From NCBI GenBank assembly GCA_963920665.1, contig OY987265.1:30695001-30759000 (forward strand): DNA of 64,000 bases. Reading direction: 5' to 3'. A model generated the notes under the pieces. The model was not told the DNA's origin and did not search any database. It saw only the letters and a program-made list of their open reading frames with translations. This document shows, piece after piece, positions 49,281 through 61,023 of this stretch. This stretch comes from Straminergon stramineum. Taxonomy: Eukaryota > Streptophyta > Bryopsida > Hypnales > Calliergonaceae. Position 1 is the stretch's first letter. Each line of letters opens with the position of its first letter. A program made the translations under genes and the position numbers.

Positions 49281-52244
49281 CAGAGAAAGGTTCGTAACGG
49301 TCGAAAAAGAATCATTCATGTCAAACGTGGGAAAGAGGTTCTTGGAAATCGCTTCAAAAAATGAGGCGAACTGAAGCTACTAACAACGGATAACTTACTG
49401 ACGACAGGGTCGCAAGGAGCGTATCAGAACATGCCTGTGCGGAAGAGAAGAGAGAAGCGTGGCTGAACCGCAAAAATAATCGTACGGTGGGTACCCCCGA
49501 ACCGTCACTTTTTGCTACTACTAATATTATTAGAATGGTCAAATCTTCATTGGTTTTCTTGTGGGCGAGTGAAAGAAGGTTTCAATGCATCAAAGAACGT
49601 GACATTTGGATACCATATGCAAATGTTAGGAAGGGTCAAAATTTTGTTTGGCCGTAGATGTTCTAAAATCGTAGAATATCTTCAATATAGGTTATACAAT
49701 TGTAGATTGTTGTGTAGATTGTTGATTTCGGGGGATATACACATAGTGGTGATGGTGATTTTAGGCAAGGTGTGATTTTTGGGTGTACCCACTTTAGTTG
49801 CAACTTGCAAAGGTTGGTGGACAAAAAAATGCAACATTTGAAGATAGGAGAACACATTGGCTTTTGGGGAATATAATTTTTTTATTTCACTTGGTGCTTA
49901 GGAAAAAAAGTTTGCTACCCTAAATGCAAAATGAAGTTTTTTGCAAAGAAAAAAATAAAATAAAACTTTCAATAAGTTGTTTTAGATTTTGTTTTCATAA
50001 ATTATATTTTTGTCTAAATGGAGAGTATTGATTCATTCCACTTGGATTGGTGGTTTGGAAGTTATAGAGAATTTGTTTTCCAAGCAATCATAGAAAAAAT
50101 GATGTATTGGATTCATTTTAAAATTCAATTCACAATCTTTAAAAAATATAGTTCCATGTGGTTTAGTTAGCTTGGTAGAACATTTTGATGATTAGGATTA
50201 TTGTGTTTCAATTCCATCTTAGAACTATTGACGATTTAGTTTTTTTCCTTCTATCTTGTACCTACTTCTACTTAACAATTTATAAAGAATGAAAATCAAT
50301 TTAAAAAAAAAATTATTTGTAAACTCTCAACTCAAATTTTTAACATAAAAATTTATAAAATCAACATGTGTCATGCAAAAATGTTGAGTTAAGAAGATTC
50401 AACATCTTATAATCTAGTTACACAAGGTGAAAAAAATCTATTTTATTCTACTTTAAACCCAAATATTTTGCAATCTACATAGTCAAGGTTACTGAAATTT
50501 CTTTGACACATCTAAATACTAGTCTACTGCAAGATCCAATGGTTAGACAAGCATTTTTTATTTTATTTTTACCTTTTCTCTTTACAATAGAAATGACACT
50601 TTTTGATATTCTTTGATGTAAAAAAGCCTTAGTCCTTCAAAGGTTTAGGATAGTCTCGTGTCAATAATTGATACTCCTGTAACCTCAACTTTGAATATTC
50701 ACCGTATATTCATACATACACTCTAATCTTTTTCTCAAATTCTGTTCAGAAGTGCTGGTTTAAAAAGTAGAGTTGACAGACACAATCGGCTCATCTGCTC
50801 GTAAAATAAATTAAACTAAATCGTACATGACAAATCTCGTGCAAACACTTCAGTCCTCTTTGGATCTATTACGACAGATAAATTAACAATTCGGAATTCT
50901 ATGTACCCAGGTGACGCATCACCTCCATTCGACGTCACAACTCACAACGCCCTAACTAATTGGGGTCGCAATTTGTAATAATGATCGTGTGACGTAAGGG
51001 TAATGTAGTCATTACTGTCACGACTGCTAAATCTAATAGCACAGCACAGTACTGTAAACTTAATGAAGTTATTACCGGTACCTGGTTCGTGAGTGCCATT
51101 GCAGTTCGCATTCATTACCGTAAATGGCTTTCATTCATTTGTTCGTTCACTTCGTTGAGCTGATACGTGTTAGAAAATCTGGGACAATCACCAACGCAAG
51201 GTCAGATATATCGATTTAAGCTTCCAAGGGGTTGACAGATGTTGAAACACACCGATATTCTACAAGACGGGAAGAAAATCAGAACATCCATTCATCCGTC
51301 ATCATTCATGATGCAATCCAGTACTCCATTCCAAGTCCACATAAGTGAAGTCATTAAGTGCAGTACCGATTCTGAATACAATGTACTCTAGTTGGACATC
51401 AAGGACACTGAATCTAGGTACCAGAGACAGAACATTCACAGCTGTTGGATGAAAACATTCACAGGTTACGATTCGAGCAGATCACATGAAGACAAATATA
51501 TCTATTCACATTCCTTTGCCGAACCATGCATCAAACACGGCACAAACGCAAGAACTGTTACAAGAATTGAATGATGAATGGCTGTTGATAGAATCGCGTA
51601 AAGTTGATTCTTCAATCAACACCGTTCCGCTACTTTCATTTTCAGAAAGGGGGTCACACTATTATTGTCCACTCATCCGCCAAGGGTTTCAAATTTCCAA
51701 TTAGGGTAAATCCAGAACGGGATGTTTGAATCGCTCGTAGGAAGCATCAATTGTGAAGGTAGCCAGATATTGGTTAGACATTTGACATGAGAGGTTAAAA
51801 CAGATGCAAGCAGATCCGAGGATAATGAACCTGAATGAATCTACGGTGGCATTAAGAAAAACCATGAACAAGACTCAGCTGAAACATACACGAACTGGTC
51901 TTGTGACCACACATTCTTCAACAGAATATATCACTAGTTACAGAAATGGCTGTCTAAATATCCTCGGAGGAGGAATTAATTGTGAAAAAGTTGCCTCTAC
52001 GTACTTCTCTACGTCATCAACGAAAGACATACCAACAGGCTTCAGGGAAAGAAGCACCTCAATGGTAGCCCATTTACGACTGGAGATGAGGAGGGAGGAT
52101 CCGTGAAGTCAAAAAATCAAGAATAGGACTCGATCTATGTTCTTTTGCACAGATACTGATGAAATCCATGGGCGTTAATGCTATGAGACCTACTCTAATA
52201 ATCCTTTTACAATTCACATAACTTGGAAAGAGTTAAAAATTTAT
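49281..52244. other. gene-poor DNA downstream of the MPB2C-like gene
   Basis: From 49800 to 50650 it is AT-rich repeat, with a CTTGCAATCTACATAG-like block shared with the TTAA-bounded elements. From 50650 to 52244 composition is more genic and includes the 3' UTR of the MPB2C-like gene. No further coding sequence could be supported. Confidence 0.45.
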
Positions 52245-53270
52245 TTACCATTTAAATGAACTGGTAAAGTGCTTGATTGGTGTTTGGAGTCTTCGAACTT
52301 TCATCAGCGCTTCTTCATGCTGGGCTTCCCTCTCAGCCATACGAATGCTCATAACGAAGTACCGATCACGAAGATCCTGCAATTCAGCCTCGAGGGACTT
52401 CACTTGCTCACGCAGCTTAGTGATCTCCTCGTCCCCAGCAGCAGCCGGAGCTTGCACCACCTTTTGATCTGCAAAAGCAGTGTGAAGTTGTGACTTGTAC
52501 AAATTATTGACCTCCATGGCTTCCGCAAGCTCAATCTCAAGAGTCGCGATCCTCTCAAGCATCTTGTTCCCAGACTCGGACTCTGTTTCAGCAGGCAACC
52601 TGTTCTCCAAAAGCTGCTCATTCAATTCCTGCAAATGCTGGACCTCCTTCTGGAGCATGTCCTTGGTACTCAGCTGAAACTGAAGCTCCCGTTCCCTTTG
52701 TGACAGCACGGTGTTCTGCTTCTGCAACCGAGTAAGTTCCATCTGCAGCTGCTCCATGCCCGAATTTTCCCCACCAGCCAATAACTGCTCGTTCGCAAGC
52801 TCAAGACGATCAAGGCTCTCGACAAGAGCGTTTTTCTCCTCTTCAAACTCGGACTTCAAGGCTTCATTCTCAGCCATGCTCTTCTTAAGAGCTGCCTCCA
52901 ACAACCTGTTCTTCTCCAGCAAATCGACCTTCTCCGGTGATCGAGGAGACTTCGGGAACTTCGGCGGTTGCTTCCGAGAGGGAGGGCTGGGCTTCAATTG
53001 CAGATCCTCCTCGCCATCTACGGGCTTTTCACCGCCACTAAGAACCTCAGAACCCAAATCTCCTTTGGCATTCTCCCAATTCCAAATCCTCGACTTGGCA
53101 TTCTCTACCTCCGGCTCCGGCTCCGGCTGCCTCTGTTTCGAACAAATCACGCGCTTGATTTCCCCGTCGGGTGAATCCATCACCCTGCCCTTGACTAAGT
53201 CGGAATCAGCTCCACGCAAATTAGAATCCAGCAGCACTTCCTCGCCATCATTCATCCTGTTCACCGTCAT
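52245..53270 (-). CDS. MPB2C: MPB2C-like microtubule-associated coiled-coil protein
   Basis: Intronless 341-aa ORF. Residues 1-~110 are polar and disordered, with PEPEPE (~49-54) and a basic, Pro-rich PPKFPKSPRSPEK (~102-114). From ~115 to ~325 there is a continuous Leu-heptad coiled coil. The C-terminal ELQDLRDRYFVMSIRMAE (~295-312) resembles the conserved end of plant MPB2C (RERYFxMSLKYAE-type), the best family marker here. In plants MPB2C is a microtubule-associated protein that binds homeodomain KNOX proteins and plant-virus movement proteins and limits cell-to-cell movement; this is family knowledge. Start: the first ATG (53270) with a purine-poor context; a second Met at residue 6 is an alternative. 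It lies head-to-head with the sHSP gene, with about 2.9 kb between the starts. Confidence 0.65.
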   Translation of the reverse strand: MTVNRMNDGEEVLLDSNLRGADSDLVKGRVMDSPDGEIKRVICSKQRQPEPEPEVENAKSRIWNWENAKGDLGSEVLSGGEKPVDGEEDLQLKPSPPSRKQPPKFPKSPRSPEKVDLLEKNRLLEAALKKSMAENEALKSEFEEEKNALVESLDRLELANEQLLAGGENSGMEQLQMELTRLQKQNTVLSQRERELQFQLSTKDMLQKEVQHLQELNEQLLENRLPAETESESGNKMLERIATLEIELAEAMEVNNLYKSQLHTAFADQKVVQAPAAAGDEEITKLREQVKSLEAELQDLRDRYFVMSIRMAEREAQHEEALMKVRRLQTPIKHFTSSFKW

Positions 53271-54960
53271 GGCGTTCCAAGTGAACCGCCGAAAGCCTGA
53301 TCAACCCTGGAGAAAAAGAAAAGAAAACCATCATAACCGGGAGCTTCAAATCCGGTCAAGCTCGAGGGCAAGGTCACCGGACAATACGATCACTGCCTCG
53401 GGCGCAGACAACAGTAATGCACGAGATCATCAAAAGAACGCGGCAACCTTGAAAACGTGCGACAATCATTTGCGGAGGTACCACGAGCGAGACGCCAAGT
53501 GACAAACCGAAATCGATCCTAAAATCGCGCCCGAAATCCGGCAGTTTGAATTCAGATCAAACGCAAAATCCGAACCAGGAAAGGATTCAAATCTGAACAA
53601 AGTGTAGATTTCTGCTCGTTGACAGCGAACTCTTAATACGGAAGTAAAGAAGACCAATATCGTAAGCTTACCCCAACGTGATCAATGGAAACCCACGATC
53701 CTGCCGAGCAGCAAATCAAGCTCGCCCCAAGCTCTTCCACCTTCACCGAACGACACACTTCACACGACGAAACTCTAATCTCTCGGTCTGGGCGGAACCG
53801 CTATCGCACAACATGAAGACTTTTTGGCTCGTAATGCAGCTCAACCCCGAAAGAAGCAAACAGAGGAATAAGTCCGCGGACGTTGATAAAAACCATAGGA
53901 TCGTGTCGAAGCGCCAGGAAATCAACAGCGGTCGGTTTACCGTATGAACCAAAAAAACGGCCGACGCGTGATTGACCACAACCCGACTGTTGTGCGACGA
54001 CAGAAGGGCGATGGAGGACGCGCTCGTCGGCAGGACAGGGCGATGTCGTCGCCGCGCGGCCCTGCTCCACCGCTTGCACGCAACCTCCTCAACGTGAACA
54101 GAAGAACAGATCTTCAAGGCTCTTGCAATCACCCTGAGAGTGGAATGGGTCTCATACGGGATCGAAGAGGGAGACAAGAGACAGCAGGTAAGCAGGCTAT
54201 GCAACAAAACTGTCTCGCTGTGGTCCCACCAATTACGACGTCACACCCGAGACAGAGCTGGAGTAGTGGCGCCCTCGCGAGTTCTCCTCCGCTACTCTCC
54301 AGTGTCTGACACCTTTGAAGTTACCGATCTGACAGTCAGGCACCATCCTTGCAACAGTCATTATCATCCGACGAGTGCCATTCATCAGTTCACATTACTC
54401 CATCACCGTTCGAAACCCAACCAGGAGAGTCAACAGAAACTACAGTGATGAGCACGCCGCTTATCGGTCACCGAATAGGTTAGACGCTACAGTAACACCC
54501 GCGTTCCCCGGGCCACGACTCGCAATAAAAATACAAATAAATGCGGACAATAATCTCATTCACTCCGCTAAAAGTTTAAATGAGCTTCCAGTCGGTCCGT
54601 CTGTCGATATATGATAGAATAACGAATCCAGGAAATTTCATTAACAACAAAACAATTGACAATAAACGAGCATGAAAGCAAAGTTAGGGATTCGAGATTA
54701 CGGATCCAGGATTGACGTTTCTAATGTACCGAAGGAATGAAAAATGCTGTGATTTGTTGAGCGCCCCCCCACGAGATACTCGAGTGGAAAGTTAACTTAC
54801 CACAATCTGCGGAGATTCAAATCGTTCATATGAAAGGACGACAGACAGCGGACCTTAGCTGTGCAGCTGCAGTGGCATGGGACCACTCGCACATTCGCCA
54901 TAGCCACAGGACTCGCTGAGTTACATGAACTGGGAGTAAACTTAGAATCACGCAAAATAA
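53271..54960. promoter_or_regulatory. shared upstream region between MPB2C-like gene and sHSP gene
   Basis: GC-rich DNA next to the MPB2C-like ATG, rich in CG dinucleotides, is probably its leader and promoter. ORFs here (for example 53743-54207 minus, 154 aa) lack domains and overlap in several frames, as expected of GC-rich untranslated DNA. I saw no clear TATA box for the minus-strand gene. Confidence 0.4.
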
Positions 54961-54964
54961 ATTA

Positions 54965-54996
54965 CGAAATTTTCGGAAAGCTTTCGAAAATCTTCG
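54965..54996 (+). promoter_or_regulatory. heat-shock-element-like cluster
   Basis: Six alternating GAA and TTC triplets (GAA 54966, TTC 54972, GAA 54976, TTC 54983, GAA 54986, TTC 54993) sit within 30 bp. True heat-shock elements have 5-bp centre spacing; here it is 6, 4, 7, 3 and 7, so the match is imperfect. Its place upstream of an sHSP gene makes it a reasonable HSF target. Confidence 0.3.
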
Positions 54997-55099
54997 CGAG
55001 ACAATAGGAGAAACATTAGGAGAAACTGCAAGGAAACTGCAGTATCGCGATTGATTCAGCTGAGCCGTGCAGTGGAGGTGGCGAGATGAAGGGTGTTGT

Positions 55100-56136
55100 G
55101 GAGAATATGAAGCGTACGATTGCCCATCGCAGATTCAGCAAGTGATCCTTCCGTTTCTTCGCCTGATCCACTGACTTGCGCACAGATTGTGTTCAGTTTT
55201 TGGATGGAATTTGAAATAGATCCGCTGCTTGTGGCCGCAGGGAGTGCCGCTTGCATCGGGATTGTTTTGCTTTGTTGCAGGGGGATGGCGGAGCCGCGGA
55301 GACTCTGCGATGTTCGCTCGCCCCTCCGCTTCGGGTGCGGTGGTGGGTGTATACTCTTGGCTACGGGAGTTCAATGCTGTCGTTGCGCGGGTACCGGGGC
55401 AATAAGTCTGGTACTAGGGTGACCGGGTCAGTGCATCAATTTTTCCCAGATGTCATTCTCGTGAGGTTGATCAGGGTATGCGTTTCACTACACGTACATC
55501 TACCAATGAGGGTATCCATTTCCCAGCTGCCGGAATTTAATGTTTGCATCAATCCGGGTACCTGGTTACTTGGCCCTCTACTGGGGCGGCCATGGGCGGC
55601 TGTTTGTGTAACCGGTTGTCATGTACAGGGTATCTGGACATTATACCGACGTCCAGGGTATCTCGTCTCGGCAACCGGAGTTCGATGTTGCCTCATCGGG
55701 ATACGCCGGATGAACACACACACCCCGGTACCATGGGCGGTGATCCCGGGTTCCACGTTGTTATGGCTACCTTCCGCTGTTTGGAGGTTCCGGGTGTCAA
55801 TATCTATGTTGCGGCGGTTCCGGGTGTCTGTTTTTCGTTGTGGATGCCACGTCAGATTTGCCAAGCGAGCATGAATCTGACTTGGATCGTTCAGGAGTTT
55901 TCTAGGACCCTCGAGGGCATACTGATGTTTCTAGACTCTTCTCCCCTTCGGCCATCTGCTTTGTCTCTGCATTTCCTACAAGAATCGGTGAGCTTGCATT
56001 CGGCGCTTGCAGAGTTCAGCATCAGCTATCTTCGAGTACTGCTCTTCAACATTGTTCTTGCTCCTTACGTGAGTGTTTTCGGCGAGGGATTCTTGTAGTG
56101 TAGTAACTCCCATCGGATCGTTTAATTGAGGCGGAT
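55100..56136 (+). other. sHSP leader with degenerate GGGTAYC-rich repeats
   Basis: The segment lies directly before the sHSP ATG. From about 55370 to 55840 motifs such as CGGGTACC, GGGTATC, CCGGGTGTC and TTCAATGYTG recur at uneven spacing, suggesting an old minisatellite. Two overlapping ORFs (55251-55874 and 55544-56098) have no domain and run in different frames over the repeats, so I treat them as non-coding leader or promoter. Confidence 0.4.
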
Positions 56137-56586
56137 ATGGCTCTCTCCTCATTTGGTGGTCGTGGACTTTACGATCCAATGGAGTTCGGCAGTATTTGGG
56201 ATCCGTTCTCCAGTGACCGCAGCGGCCGGCCATTCGCCCCTAACGCGCACGCTGTTAGTAACACACAGGTCGACTGGCGCGAAACCCCCGAGGCGCACAT
56301 CTTTAAAGCCGACATGCCGGGGCTCAAGAAAGAGGAAGTGAGAGTTCAAGTGTTGGACGGGAGGACGTTGGAGATCAGCGGAGAGCGGAAGAAAGAGGAG
56401 GTGCAGAAGGGTGATACGTGGCATCGCGTTGAGCGTTCAATCGGCAAATTCTCCCGACGGTTTCGCCTCCCTGAGAACAGCAATGTGGACCAAGTGCATG
56501 CCCAGGTGCAGGACGGCGTTCTTACCGTTGAGGTTCCTAAAGTGCAGCAGCCGAAGCCACAGGTCCGCCGGATTGAAATTGCTTGA
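56137..56586 (+). CDS. class I small heat-shock protein (HSP20)
   Basis: Intronless 149-aa ORF; intronless class I sHSPs are usual in plants. Residues 1-~40 form the variable arm with a WDPF motif (MALSSFGGRGLYDPMEFGSIWDPF). The alpha-crystallin domain (~45-140) has the plant class I signatures VDWRETPEAHIFKADMPGLKKEEV, GERKKEE, WHRVERSIGKFSRRFRLPENSNVD and GVLTVEVPK. The C-terminal RRIEIA keeps the I-x-I anchor that docks on neighbouring subunits. It is a cytosolic ATP-independent chaperone that forms large oligomers and holds unfolding proteins under heat. There is no ER or organelle targeting signal. An imperfect heat-shock-element cluster lies about 1.1 kb upstream, and the 3' flank carries a tandem duplication. 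Confidence 0.95.
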   Translation: MALSSFGGRGLYDPMEFGSIWDPFSSDRSGRPFAPNAHAVSNTQVDWRETPEAHIFKADMPGLKKEEVRVQVLDGRTLEISGERKKEEVQKGDTWHRVERSIGKFSRRFRLPENSNVDQVHAQVQDGVLTVEVPKVQQPKPQVRRIEIA

Positions 56587-56639
56587 GGTGTGATCGTGAG
56601 GTCTTGAATTGAACGTTCTTCATAATGTGCCTTTCATTT

Positions 56640-57020
56640 CATACGATAGTTGGAGTCGATCTTCAGTATCAAGATTCCTCAAAACTCTGTTCCGGCAGGA
56701 ATTGTGGAAGGGTATAAGTTACTGCATCTATCACGGGATCCGATTTCCTGTTACAATTAGTTGATGTGCAAGCAGAATAGAGGGACTCCTGGTTTTAGTT
56801 CACCAGAAATTTTGCGTTGAAGTTTAGATCTCTATATGATAGTTGGAGTAAATCGTCAGTATCAAGTTTCATCAAAACTCTGTTCACAGGAATTGTGGAA
56901 GGGTGTAAGGTACTGCATCTATCACGGGATCCAATTTTCTGTTACATGTAGTTTCAAGCTCAATAGAGCGACTCCTGGTTTTATTTCACCAGAAATTGTG
57001 CGTTGAAGTTTAGATCTCTG
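56640..57020. repeat. tandem duplication (~190 bp) in the sHSP 3' flank
   Basis: Two copies, about 56645-56832 and 56838-57018. They share GATAGTTGGAGT, TCAGTATCAAG, CAAAACTCTGTTC, GGAATTGTGGAAGGGT, ACTGCATCTATCACGGGATC and GCGTTGAAGTTTAGATCTCT. Identity is high with a few indels, so it is fairly recent. It starts about 60 bp after the sHSP stop and so probably lies in the 3' UTR. Confidence 0.85.
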
Positions 57021-60000
57021 TATGCCCTCGCTCATGCGATGATATGAAAGTAAATACAGATAGTCCGCTTTTATCTCAGTTCAATTCACTCTAGTGCAAG
57101 TCTTCTTCGCTATAACTCTGATGCAGTCAGCTGCTAAATCACTTCACAGTCTGCTCCTAAGTCTACCAAATATTCTTCCATCTACTAGTTATTTAATTTC
57201 GTTAGATTCCTTGTGAAGCGTGCATTTACATTGTTTTCTCGGCTGTTTTTTTATTAGCTACCATCATTGCCTTACCACCTGCATTAGCACCTCTGTCTAC
57301 TGAAGGGACAAACTGACAGACATCCCCAAGCATACCTTAATTTTTTCATTGAAGTGATGATAGAGCCACTCTTTCAGGAATTCAGTCTTGGAGGCTTTCT
57401 ATAGAAACGAGTTCTGCAATTACCTTAGCTATGGTGGTAGCAATTCAGCTGCATCACCTGCTCTCCTCTGCTCTTTGTTGAAAGCCTCTCTTTCTACAAT
57501 GCAGAGGCTCGCATATTATTAAACAGTTCGAGCTCCAAGATCATCGGAATACTCATCTTTACTCATCATTTCGGTACTCGACATAATAAATCTCTTCAGA
57601 ACAGTAACTTAGTTCTTCTTTATACTAGACGGTTACGTTTACCAAAATATGAATGCTATTATGTTGATTGGGTCTCTTCCTAAGCCAGCTCGGAGTAGTA
57701 TAAGTTCACCTACGGCTGTCCTAGAGATGGGTTCTTGGAGAATCGAATTTATCAACAGCTTTTCTATCGCAACATCACCTTCTCGATGCCCGAATTGTTT
57801 CAATCTGCCAGTAATAACGTAGTCAGTTCAGATTAAGGTGCTCATACCTTCAGTTAGCGAGCACCTTAGTCTAATATTTGGCTTGTTTTCTTTGGTACAG
57901 AAAGAGCTTGCAATCCCAAGCAATGTGACTAGTGCTCTTTCATGCGTACTGCCGTTTCAGATACACAAGTTCAACAATAAGAAAATATCGACATTCGTTT
58001 CAGTAACACCATCCTAAAACAGATGCGCACACAATTGCCAGGTGTTTATCTAAGCTCATTGCAAACAATTTGCAAGGCAAAATTGAGTTCTTAAACTTAC
58101 CGGTTGTTAAATGCATATCCTGACCTGACCTAACCTGAGTTCACACTGTAGCGAAATTTTCATGAAACCATTTTCATATTTTGGAAAAGTCACAAGGAAC
58201 ACCCAGTTGTGTGCACACAAGGAGATGAGTTGCACTGCCATCTCCTTGTGAGTCAAACCTGGTCCCGGATTCCACGATGCCAAACCTTGCGAACTAGTCC
58301 TGCCAATGAGCTCGAAATCGCAATGTTTTACAATGTCAAACTCCATACAAGAAATTCAAACAAATCTCGGTATCAACCACCCGCCTCTTCAAGCAAAATA
58401 TTTCCCATAAATTGCATAATCTGCTGGATCTGTGAGGGTGGAAAATCACAGATACTCACAAAAATAACTTCTTTAACTTCAGTTGAGCCAAGTTTGGACA
58501 GCACTTTGAGTCGTTCATCTTGAAAAAAACTCGAACACAGGGAACAAAAAAATTTCGATTATTAGAAGCTATGGCCCATGGCCCATAATTCTACTTCAAC
58601 GAACCAGAAATTTCACAGGTATTGCAGCTACAGCAAAAACGATCGTCAAGAATAATCTTTTACAAAACAGGTTTCTGAAGAATCATGCACTTTGAAACTC
58701 CGGTGGGATGCAGCCATATCCATGTCTCTTATTCTGCAGATATTCTGTGAAAACACCTCTCTTTTCACGGTCTGTCTAAAGAGGCATGGCCGGGATGGGT
58801 GTAAAGTTTCGGATGGCTTTGCAGCAAAGCAAGTTGCTCAATCATGGGAAAGTTCATTTGACTCTTGAATAGTGTATGTGGTTCTTTTCAACCATCTTCT
58901 GGTATTGTATTAATTCAGACAGTTTCTTATGCAATTTCTTTCTTTTAGTCCTTGCTGTAATAATTACTTTAATTATCTATGATCACTTTAGATGATTGAT
59001 AAGAGTAATTGATGATTGGGTTCCATGATTGAATTCAGTTTACGCTTTGTAATTGCACAGCCTAAGCCCTATTAAATCACTGCATTGAGTGGTGAATTAC
59101 ATATAGACTATGCCACACCCAGTTCAGGGCTTCTAGTCTTTTGCATTAGTGGACCTTGAGTTTCTTCATATTCTCATTATGATGCAAAACATCATGTAGA
59201 TTTTGGAACAGCATTGCAGGCCAGGTCATGAAGACCTACAGAGCCTCACCAGTAGCAAGAGTGGTACTGACTTGCGGCTGTTCTTCATGAACTCGTGTAC
59301 TTTCATAATTTCTTGACTTGATCTTAATGGAGGCAAGTTAGAGTCATTTGATTGTCTTGAGGTCTCAATACACTCAAGCAAGAAACAACAACTCTTCTGT
59401 TAGCAACTCTATTGTTATAACTCTCTGATACTGCATGTTCAATTAATGCTACTGTTTTTCAATAATTATTGGGACTTTGCAAACCAAGTGTTATTGTGAA
59501 CAGAGTTACAATCCATTCTCAAAACTCTACTACTAATATCAATTTGAACTTGCTTTTTCTTTGCCAATCACAACTTAACTTGGCAAAGTCAGTGGTGGAA
59601 CTTGCCTGAATTGAGATTACGGATTTGTAGACTTTCCAATTTGTGTTTTCGAATGAACTCATCGGTCTTGAAGTGAAAGTGTAAGATAAGTCCTTCGTGC
59701 ATGTCAAATAGGACCATCAAAGCACTGATGCTAACTTTTCTACATAAGACATTTAGAGGCTCGGCGTGGTGTTAGTAAGACTTACATGCGTAATCTAAAA
59801 TTTGTTTTTGAGTTTTTTTGCGACTGTTTGTAGAATTGAAAGTCTTGGTAATTTTGATTGTATCCATGAGCTTTGGCTAGTCAAGTGAAGATATCAGGTA
59901 TTTCAAGATTTTGCAGTGCAGGTCAACCGAAATGCTTCACTTCCTGTCTAATGAGAGATCTTAATAAACATACGCCATATCGATCCTGTTGATTGTTGAC

Positions 60001-60059
60001 AAGGATGATGTTCAAAGTCCTCGTTTACAAAGGCGGTCTGAGTTGTCAGAATTGACTAA
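57021..60059. other. gene-poor DNA of moderate composition
   Basis: No gene recognised over 3 kb. ORFs are short (under 105 codons), lack domains and are not linked by convincing splice sites. It is less AT-rich than the repeat regions, so non-coding transcripts or UTR sequence cannot be excluded. Confidence 0.4.
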
Positions 60060-61023
60060 GGTGAGTGAGCCCATTGTGGGCAAAATGAGAGGAAGATCGT
60101 TGTTGGTAAAATTATATTAGTGGTGTGCATTTCAAAACTTGAACATACATCACGTTTACAATTTTATCCACAACGGGCTTATTTACCTTATTGTAGTAGC
60201 ATCTATATGGTTCCTAGGTTTCACACTAGTGTTCAATAAGGTTGGGAGTCCCCTATGGTACAATCCAAGAGATAATATTTTGTTGTTGAGTAGAGAGTTC
60301 AACCAATCTGTCAAGAAAGAAGAAGAAAATGGTTTTGAAAAACTCATGCAATTGAGAAAAAAATGAACCTTTGAATGTCCAAGGGTTTTTTTGAGCTTCT
60401 TGGAGTTTGTTCAAATTAAACTAGACAAAAAGAAATTCTTTTTCATTTTTGTTGGAAAAGAAAAAAGTAGACAAAAACCAAGCTTGGATAAGTTTTATCA
60501 TTTTTTTGAAATTGTACTAAACAAATTCAAACTCAATGGATCATGGATCATGTACGAAAAAAACCCACAAGAATATCACTTATGAATTGGAAGATTATAA
60601 TATTTGATTAAGACGGTGTGAAACAATGAAAATGATTTGAAGCCTCCTCAATTTACATGTCAAATCAAAAATTGAGATCATAAAAAAAATATGAGCCTAA
60701 GGGGCATAACATGCACAACCATAATCAATTTATGGCTTCTTAAAATCTACTCTACAATTCTATTAAATAAATTTCTAATGTAATTGTCCTCCAAGATTCA
60801 ATGTGTTTGAAGCTCTTCTCCAAGAGCCTCTACAAAATCTTCAATAGAAAATTATAAATAATTTTTTTTTCAAAATTATATTTCTCAAACTTTAAATTTG
60901 ACTTTACATTTGACTTTAAAAGATATTTGAGAAAATACCCAAAATAATAATTTTTGAAAATTTTATTTAACTTCAAAATTTAATCAACACCAAAATATGG
61001 TGCCTTGGGCATTTAGGGATTAA
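60060..61023. repeat. dispersed repeat fragments (fold-back end, then TTAA-type repeat)
   Basis: 60060-60190 matches the outer end of the fold-back element (CCATTGTGGGCAAAATG, then a local inverted partner CCACAACGGGC at about 60165). About 60366-61023 matches 11516-12567. Its left end, TGAACCTTTGAATGTCCAAG, is an imperfect inverse of its right end, which read inward is TTAATCCCTAAATGCCCAAG. That makes it a further, decayed relative of the TTAA-bounded elements. Confidence 0.5.

Noticed and set aside
53743..54207. 154-codon minus-strand ORF upstream of the MPB2C-like gene
   Set aside because: GC-rich region with several overlapping open frames, no domain, and no splice link to the MPB2C-like ORF.
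55251..56098. 207- and 184-codon plus-strand ORFs before the sHSP
   Set aside because: They overlap in different frames over degenerate repeats and show no domain; more likely leader sequence.
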